From Theristus sp. LFF4_11 (taxonomy: Eukaryota; Nematoda; Chromadorea; Monhysterida; Xyalidae): a stretch of 64,000 bases of DNA. How positions within the stretch are numbered: the stretch's first letter is position 1; each line of letters starts with the position of its first letter. Both the position numbers and the translations under genes were made by a program. The stretch is from positions 117,585 to 181,584 of the forward strand of contig JASANC010005309.1 of the NCBI GenBank assembly GCA_030248135.1, in the 5' to 3' direction. The notes below the pieces were generated by a model. That model searched no databases and was not told the origin of the DNA. It saw only the letters and a list, made by a program, of their open reading frames with translations. Of the stretch, positions 33,901-64,000 are shown piece by piece.

Positions 33901-36547
33901 TCACCGTTTTACGTTTGAGGACGTCATCGCAACCGTACAAGCGCCCGGTCGCCTACAGTCGCCGGCGCAGTGCAGCGTGATGCTACTGAAAATGAGCATC
34001 GTGACAGAACACCGCCCATGAAAGTTGTGAACGCTTTGCGAAAAATGGCAGACAAAAAATGCTTTTGGTCGTTACCGCTTTCGAGCGCGTTGAGTTGAAA
34101 AAAAATTGAGAATTGAATTTAGAAAAACGTTGCCGTTAGGAAACTGTAATTCACAGTCATGGTTCGAGTCATGGCCTTCAGAGAGCAGGAAGGAGTTTCG
34201 GGTACGGGTGTTGCATGATTCGTAAAAAAATACTAGTTCGTTCCGATCCGATTTACTGGTCTCTCTGGTTTCAATCGCAAAACTCCCCCGAATCGTCGAA
34301 TGGCACGTTGTTATGGCAAAAAAAGGAATATGATTTTGCGTACAAGCAAAACGGATAAGATTTGTGGTTTCTTTATGAATTGAAAGATTCCAAAACAAAC
34401 AAACTGCAATTCAATTTGAAAAAAATAATTCGCACACACCTCTGTTCGCCTTCCAGCACCACAACGGGCGACTGCGACGCCTTTTGTCCTTCGAGCGAAT
34501 GCGCCAACGCGAGAATCTGCTGGAGGACGGGCGCGGCGTCGGCGGGATCCGGTGCCGCCGGTTGTTGGCCGTCCGTCGTTGTCTGCTACAAATATTGTTT
34601 TTTTGAAATTTTCGAGACCATTTTCGACAAACATCTCTATCAGAATCAGAGCGGTACTTTGTTTTTTGTGATTTTTCCACTTTAGAATGCTACTGCCGCT
34701 CGCTACAACAACACATCGGCCAGCGCGCAACGATCAGACTTCAGACATTTTAACTTTGAGAATTTATTCATTCAATTTTATTCTACCATTAACAGCGGCG
34801 CAAATATAAAAAATACAATTGAGGTTTTTTGAGATAATGTGTCAGTTAATAAAAATTGCATCACGAACACAGACATCAAGAGAAAAGAGACCACGGGCAA
34901 GACGAAAATGAAAACAAGTTGCAGAAACAAGTTATGAATTAACAGAAAAAAACAAATTCGAAAAACACCCAACCTAGGTTTTTTTTTCAAAAAGTCGGTT
35001 CTGCAATTTGCAGAAATTTGGCAAAAAATTCTGCAAATGAAATTTGGTTTCTGCAAATTTCAAAAACATGACGAAAATGGGTTTTGTGCTTGTTTAATGT
35101 CATGTTCTGAGCGTCATTTCTTCACGATGCTCAGAATTGCAATTGCCAATTGCATCGTTTTACCGCAGAATTTTTCAAATATTCAGAAAAAAAGAGGAAC
35201 ACCATACCAAACCAGATTGCCAAACCAACCAATTCGCCAATCATTCGATTCAAACTAAACTTAACAACACATCAATGATAAGCAAATGAAAATCCTCATA
35301 TGCTCACATTCCGCAATCAAAACGATGGCTTTGGTCGGTTCGATGTCCTCAAAGGTGCAGTTCACTTTGTTCGGTTTGATTTTCTATCGCATCGCCCCTT
35401 TGTTTTCATCCCCAGATACTGTATGCTTGCCTGCAGTTGTACTCGGACCAGGGAATTTGAATCGTTTCCATTCGTCAGCGATACTGCCGTTGTCCGGCAA
35501 AATTGATGAATGAAACTGGTGCAGATACAGCAGATCGGCATTGCCGTACGCCAGCAGCTGCTCAGATGCATCCATCTCAGACGGTGGAAATGTTTTGGCA
35601 GCCTTGAGAACGCTGTGCTCGTCTTCGAATCAGTTGCTGAGATTCTCGACAAGCTCGACGACAAACTTGCGAACCTCCGCCAATGTCTTTTATTTTTTTG
35701 CATCTTCTGTCGTGTGGATGATGCATCAGGATCACTATCACTTCATTGTAATTCCAAACAGAAAGCCTAACAACAAACAATAATTCGATTTGATCTGATT
35801 CTGTTCTATTTTTTGAATTCGAAATACTCCGATTTTATTTACGAAGGCAAAACTAAACACCAATCATTGCGCTACAGCAACCGCCAAAACAGCTATTTAG
35901 GACAAAAAACTATTTGAAATTTCTTCCATGTTGATGTGAAACCTCAGACAAGCGCCAAGCACAAAATGAATGTTGCAGAACTGAAGTTTGCATGCAAATC
36001 TGTTTCTGCAATTTGCAGAAATCTGCTAAAAAATTCCTGCAAACGCTCCAAAATTTCTGCAAAAAAACGATGTTTTTCTGCAAAAAAACCCTGCACCTAA
36101 CCACAAACCTGCGCACGATAAGCAATGCAAAAGCCACGATTGTCGCAGCACATCACCGATTGGCCGTTTGGAAGCGACTTCAAGCTGCAACAGAAACACG
36201 GAACAACCGTAATGCATCATTATTAGAACAGGTGCATGTGCAGTAGCGGTGGCCCCTGCCCTTTAACACAGGAAAGAAAAAAATGCAAAAACTAAATTGA
36301 TCATTTTCACCTTATCAAAAAGGCTTGGCTTAGGATTAGGATTAGGTTTAGGATTAGGAACCTACAACGACTCATTGCAAGCAACCTCTGATCAGAAATC
36401 AAAAAAATCACTTTTAAGTATGTATACAAATCGTTTTCCGGTAACCAACGTCTGAAAGCAAAACTCACAAGAAAAAACCGAAACTAGAAAATAGAAACCT
36501 CCAAAAACTCACGTGGCATCCAATTCCTGTTCTAACGGCTTCTCCAT
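33901..36547 (-). CDS. LAMTOR5: LAMTOR5 (HBXIP), Ragulator complex subunit
   Basis: LAMTOR5 is a roadblock-fold subunit of Ragulator, the lysosomal scaffold that tethers Rag GTPases for mTORC1 activation. Four exons with agreeing phases: 36547-36513 (MEKPLEQELDA, human MEATLEQHLEDT), 36184-36109 (NGQSVMCCDNRGFCIAYRAQ, human VGVLCTDSQGLNLGCRG), 34585-34440 (APVLQQILALAHSLEG and SPVVVLEGEQR, human DIPVVCLES), 33985-33901 (SITLHCAGD ... ACTVAMTSS, human NIMIQKHDGITVAVHKM). Length is 113 aa; the short human form is 91. The extra residues are a Gln/Ala/Pro/Asp-rich linker at the start of exon 3 and a few residues in the last strand pair. Each exon is divergent alone, but order, phase and start all fit. 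Introns carry repeats, including the inverted TTAGG-rich copy in intron 1. Confidence 0.85.
35384..35655 (-). pseudogene. Unidentified coding-like remnant in LAMTOR5 intron 2
   Basis: Read on the - strand, a frame with protein-like composition runs FEDEHSVLKAAKTFPPSEMD, ASEQLLAYGNADLLYLHQFH, SSILPDNGSIADEWKRF and stops at 35384. Upstream in the same frame, KTLAEVRKFVVELVENLSN is cut off by a TGA at about 35640. The stop and lack of clear splice sites suggest a decayed copy of a gene I do not recognise, or an exon of a nested gene. Confidence 0.3.
36200..36430 (-). repeat. TTAGG-rich dispersed repeat, copy 2 (inverted)
   Basis: Reverse-complement copy of 28582-28812, almost identical over 200 bp, carrying GGATTAGGATTAGGTTTAGG. 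It fills most of LAMTOR5 intron 1, beginning about 15 bp from the acceptor of exon 36184-36109. Confidence 0.8.
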
Positions 36548-38848
36548 GATGATGGCAATCCAATCAGCAAAGATAATTAATCTAAGCCAAGCCTTTTTAA
36601 GAAAGCAGTAGGTTTTTTGCAACGTTTTTTCGCAACGCTTCATTATGATATGCACCTGCCCCGCATCCGCATTGGTCATTGCTCATGATCCACTGGCGCG
36701 CGTGCACACGCTCCGCCCTCAACAAAAACTTGTTCAAAACGCAGTTATTTTCATTCCTGCTTTCTTAAAAAGGCTTGGCTTAGGTTAGGATTAGGTTAGG
36801 AACAGGTTTTGCTTAAGATTAGGCTTAGGTTTGGTTCTTAGGTTTAAGGCCGTTTTAGCAATGTCCGAGAACATAAATTGTGGAGCGTGAGTTAACTGGA
36901 GCGTAATATCATAAAACGTGCCAACCGTATTAATTAAAAAATCCAGATTTAAAAAGATTTTTTTAAAGTTTAAAAAAATTTCGAACCCTAAATGGCCAGA
37001 AACAGAAAAATAATACCTATTTGCGCCAATACATTTTATCATTTATCAAGCGCTGATATTATTTCAGCTCCCAGCCTTCTTTTCTACTCATTTTTGTCCC
37101 CCAATTTTTACAAATATATTTTCTTGAAAAATACATTCGTGATTTGTTTGATTTTTGACCAGATTTTGCTTGCAATGAGTCACCGACTCAACGTAGGTTC
37201 CTAACCCGAAACTTAATCCTAAGACAAGCCTTTTTGATAAGGTGAAAATGATTCATTCCTGGGTTATATATAGAGCACCGGAACAACGGTTGGTATTATC
37301 GTTCAAAAAATGATTTTTGACCAAATGTTGCTTGCAGGTTTCTAATCCTATGCCACGCGTTTTTGATGGAATGAAAAAGGATCAAATTGGTTTTCTTTCG
37401 CATTGAGTTGTGTTAAAGAGGAAGAGGACCACGACCACCCACCTCCACCGTACTTGTGCACATGCAGCTGCTTTGCAAATTCACCAGTAAAAATAGTAGC
37501 AACGTTTTGCTCAGTTGTTGAACGTTTTGTTTTGCAGTGGCTATTTCCTTGTTTTTCGTGTTTGTACTCGCAACACTGCGCCATCATAATAGCACTTTTT
37601 ATTTTTAAGCAATTCCTGTATGCCGATAAACCTAAAATTTGATTAAGTATCTTATTTCAAAAGAATTATTAAAATTTGCACAGTGTTTCAAAACGAATCC
37701 ACAGAAATTGAATATTGTAAACCACAACTATACTCGGTGTTTTTGCACATGATATTGCAATAAGTACATGCAATGAATCAATAAAATATGACAATTTTTG
37801 CTTTCAAAACGTGAAAACAGCATAAAACTCATACAATTAAAAGTTGTATACAGGTGGAAATAATAATGGGAGTGCAAAAAGTGCGTTATAACAAACAATA
37901 AAACCGTTGTATGCTTTAAATTAATAACAAAAATAACAATATGGTATCAATTTACAATGGCAACGTGTTTTTCTAAATGAAATCGGTATAAGGTACAACC
38001 AGTTGTGAGAAGCAGAGAAACCAAGAAAAACGGAAACAGTAGAAAAAAAAAACAAAATAACAAAAAAAACAAATCCACGTTTTTTCTGATCAACAGATTT
38101 ATACACACAACCATCTTGAGCGACTCAAGAAACAAAAAAGTGCGTGACGGAAAACTAAAGAGTTTCCAAAAAATAATGTTTACAAAAGTAAACAATGGAT
38201 TTTACGTTAAAATGCATTTCGTCAAATTTGCCATCACAGAGTGCCAGCCTGTTGGGCCGTGGCTTTTTCAGATTATTGTTCCAATCAATCCATCATCAAT
38301 GGATCATCAGTCAATCCTTTCATCAATCAGTTGGCTTGTTGAATCATCCCGTAGTATTGGTTATCTGAAAAATTGTATTTGTTTTTTTTCGGTTTTATAT
38401 ATTCGGTGTGATGTTCACATATTCCAATAAGCTTTGTGATGACACTTTCTGATATTCAGGACCTGCACAAGTTAGCAAACTTTTCTTCGTGTTATCGTGT
38501 ACAAACGAGAAAATCATATTTACACAAAAGAAGCAGAACTGAAATAAAAAAACGTCGACATTACTGCTAGCGCAACGAAAATTTAAAAATTTATAAAAAG
38601 GACAAGCGAATGAAACAAACATGCAAAAACATAGAACTACTCCCAGCCCATAACTTTTGAGCATGCACTATTACAGAATGTGGTGCTAACTGAACGCCAA
38701 AGCACCGACTTGAACTACACTAAGACTACGGAAGACCAAAAGTTTACACTTGTGTTCAGTGTTCATATACTCATATTGAGTTCAAGATTCTTCCTGAACT
38801 CCTCAAGTGTAAACCTTCGATGTTCAGTGCACATGCTCCGAAAACCCC
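36548..38848. other. Repeat-rich spacer between LAMTOR5 and the MAGI 3' end
   Basis: No gene recognised. Diverged members of the TTAGG-rich family lie at about 36765-36845, 37146-37270 and 37300-37450, the last keeping the AGAGGAAGAGGACCACGACC block. The remainder is AT-rich. The LAMTOR5 promoter and MAGI 3' UTR must lie here. Confidence 0.5.
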
Positions 38849-61411
<22,563 letters not shown>

Positions 61412-61621
61412 CTGTAAGTTTTTTTTGTCAATTTGGAATTGTTTCAAGCTACCGATTTTCAAAATGTTCCAACTAAACAGATGCAGAATTTTCGATCTCC
61501 AGTGGTCTTTTTTTTCTGTTGTTTTTTTTGAATATTGAAGAATGAATGGCTGAAGAATGGAATTCAAAAAATATGAGAATTTTGTGCTGGGTTGAACTCC
61601 TTGCATGGAACACAATCACAC

Positions 61622-61701
61622 CCAAACAAACACACTGGCATGGCACAGCAGAGAGACACGTACAGGACGGCAGCTGATTCTGGTATGCCAGTGCGTTTGT
61701 T
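61622..61701. mobile_element. MITE, family CAAACACACTGGCA, copy 4
   Basis: CCAAACAAACACACTGGCAT and ATGCCAGTGCGTTTGTTGG are inverted repeats bounding about 40 bp, within the MAGI intron. Confidence 0.7.
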
Positions 61702-63581
61702 GGTGACTGTGCAATGAGAATAAAGGATCCGATTGAAAAAAGGTCAACTCATAACGTGGAAGCAGTCTAGAAACGGCTCAAACAGGGCTGACGTACGACT
61801 CACAAACTAGTTTCTTTCACTAATTTACAGTTTCTTTCCAAGACTTGAGTTACGAAGTCGGACTGAAGTGCCGTGCCGGTTTTACGATAAATACACTGTT
61901 CACCACAAACATCACAATAAAAGGTCAACTCATCCAAACTTCCAGTTTAATTTTCATTCCAAACCATTGTGAGTTATATTACCGGTATTGCGTTTCTTTA
62001 AAGGCCGCAGCAACTACAAACTCACTGTTATCGCACGTGTACGCAGGGTCAAACAGCCATTTGTACGCCATATTTCAGGGGTTGTCGATATTCAACAGTT
62101 CAACAACAATCGTAATTTTTTCAAAAGCCTCCAAATCTCTTTCAAACGCCAGCCATTTAACTTTTTTTATAATGACCACCACACAAGTCATTGCATCGCG
62201 TCATTATGGGCAGCCATTAATACCGGCAAAACACCGGCCACAAAAAGTCGTCAAAAATCGTTTCAGCTAAAGTTCGCAGTTTTCGGAACTCCGATGCAGG
62301 CCTGTAAAAGTCATTAGAAACATCGTCAATGAACGGCGCAAAAGTGTCAAAAAGCAAAGCAAATAGTGGAGACGCTGAAATTTGCTTGGCCTGTGACCAA
62401 CACCACCAGAGGAAAGATTGATTACACTATATTGAACGTGAAACCGCAAAAACATGGAAAGACACGAGGAAAGAGCAGAACGAAAAAGCGCGTACATTGA
62501 ACAGGGTTGCTGAGAAACGGTGACCAAAATTTCAATTTTGGTTTTTTCAATTTTCAAGGTTGGCCTCAAAAAAATTCATTTTACCTAAAAAACTTTCACC
62601 TGGCGCTAAACGGTTTGAAAAATTCGTCATTTTTTTGTTCAAACATTCGAATTTCTTTAGGAGTCAGAGAGTAAAATTTTCCGGTCATAATTTTAAACAA
62701 ACCCTGTGCATAACACAGCGAAAAAACGCTCTATTATCAGCGTGATAGCGGTAATATAGAAGGCTTCAAAAGAGAAGAATAGCTTGAAATGAAACTTTCG
62801 ATGGTACGCACATATAAGCAAACGGTATACACCTATATGGTTCGCTTCCAACTCTGAAAGTGGACCATAGGAAAAAAGAACCATAGGAAGATAAGAACGC
62901 CTCGTTTTGCTCTGGAAAAAACTTTTGTGTCGTTATTTTTCTACATTTACATGCATTTTTTCCGCTATCGTATAGTGACGCCTCAAAAACTCTAACGGAT
63001 GGGAGAGCGCGACGATATATACTTGATTATATTGCCGTGCCAAATATATGCACACAATACTGGCGACTTTTCCGCGCAAAATGGCTAAGTTTTTATGCTC
63101 CAGCTCGAAAAAAGGCTAAATTTTTGCTAGACAGTAGCTGAAATCATACAGTTTCACCATGAAACAAATGACCGTGTTCGAAAATTTTCACCCGTTGAAC
63201 TTCAAATATTAAAAGTTCGCTTTTCGCCCGTTGAAACTCGTGGCAAGAGCGTGAAAAAAATGAGAAAATGGAAAGCAAGAAAATGGGACCACACACACTG
63301 GTACACACGACGGACACGGAGTTCGCGACACACACGCCACAACGTACACCGACAGAGTCAATTTCCCATAGTGTCCTTGCTTGTGGTGTGGCATACACGA
63401 GTAAAGTCACAAAGGTAAGAAGTGCAGGAGAAAGTGCAGGAGAAAGTGCAGGATGAGGCTTTTTTTGTCCACAATAAAAAAACACGAAAACACAAGGGAC
63501 ATTAGATGAGATGAGACGAGATACAAGTGCAAAAGTCCCAGCCGGTCTATCTAAAATTCGTCTTTTCGGATGTTGCACAAT

Positions 63582-63664
63582 AAACAAACACACTGGCACT
63601 GGCAGACACACACAGGCACATACGAAATTGTGCCCTGATACCGCTTGTATGTGCCAGTGCTTCT
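63582..63664. mobile_element. MITE, family CAAACACACTGGCA, copy 5
   Basis: AAACAAACACACTGGCACTGGCA on the left and TATGTGCCAGTGC on the right pair imperfectly across about 80 bp. In the MAGI intron near the right edge. Confidence 0.5.
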
Positions 63665-64000
63665 GAGTAGGTACCAAATTTTAAAAAAAGCAGTCGATGG
63701 TATATGCCCTGCATTTGTTTCCTCATGCAGTTTGTCAGCGATGCTGAAAAATCTGTCGCTATCATTTTTTACTTTACGTTTTTTGCTGGCGCCAAGAAGA
63801 CATACCACCAGCATATTGGCCAACACGCGCACATGAGTTACTGCATGAACCCAGAGCGTTATGAAAGTTTGTTTGGCAAAAGAAAGCTTTCTGTTTGGTG
63901 CATGTATTTACTGAAGATGTATCGTTTTCGTTCGTTGTGTCGTCACCTCAAGCATTTTTGTTATTCTTATGCAAACGATATTTGTGACAGACAGATAATA

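Larger units (their letters stand above)
61412..64000. other. MAGI intron, right edge of window
   Basis: No exon recognised. I looked on the - strand for guanylate-kinase and PDZ0 sequence and found none, so the next upstream MAGI exons are outside. Two CAAACACACTGGCA-family elements lie here. An open + frame at 61845-62270 has no recognisable product. Confidence 0.45.

Noticed and set aside
36300..36360. TTAGG-like units as a telomere or telomere-proximal signature
   Set aside because: Units are irregular, few, and embedded in a longer repeat found in both orientations inside gene introns, so this is an interspersed repeat, not a chromosome end.
38005..38430. + strand frame of 141 codons after the MAGI 3' end
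   Set aside because: Lys/Asn-rich product from an A-rich tract; composition explains the open frame.
61845..62317. Two overlapping + strand frames (141 and 109 codons)
   Set aside because: No recognisable protein, AT-rich, inside a MAGI intron and without splice or start context; not supported as a gene.

Overview
This window is nuclear DNA from an invertebrate animal. Genes are split into many exons with GT/AG introns, exons are GC-rich inside AT-rich introns, and the genes are animal-specific (a MAGI-type scaffold) or broadly eukaryotic (tuberin, Ragulator, UTP23). Small transposons and dispersed repeats fill most introns and intergenic spacers. The species cannot be named from sequence alone. 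An intact tuberin gene argues against Caenorhabditis-like nematodes, which are reported to lack TSC1/TSC2.

Layout, left to right. (1) 1.3-17.5 kb, + strand: TSC2 (tuberin), about 27 exons, ending in the Rap-GAP domain. (2) 18.1-24.1 kb, + strand: a NUDT14-type UDP-sugar diphosphatase in six exons. Its 3.8-kb first intron holds a candidate small secreted-peptide gene on the - strand. (3) 24.4-26.2 kb, - strand: UTP23, three exons. (4) 26.9-27.0 kb, - strand: last exon of an NDUFAF8-like complex I assembly factor. (5) 27.8-32.7 kb, + strand: a PP1-related phosphatase whose metal ligands are all replaced, i.e. a predicted pseudophosphatase, with a putative N-myristoylation start and an acidic tail. 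(6) 33.9-36.5 kb, - strand: LAMTOR5 (Ragulator subunit), four exons. (7) 38.8-61.4 kb, - strand: a MAGI scaffold (two WW and five PDZ domains); its 5' exons lie beyond the right edge.

TSC2 and LAMTOR5 act on opposite sides of lysosomal mTORC1 control, but they are on opposite strands and about 16 kb apart, so no operon is implied. The other genes are housekeeping (ribosome biogenesis, complex I assembly, nucleotide-sugar hydrolysis) or junctional scaffolding.

Exon borders were set by hand from homology, splice consensus and codon phase. Most junctions agree in phase across the intron; exceptions are stated. Three elements carry terminal inverted repeats with exact 8-bp target duplications, as hAT-superfamily insertions do. 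Several other palindromic element families recur in the window.
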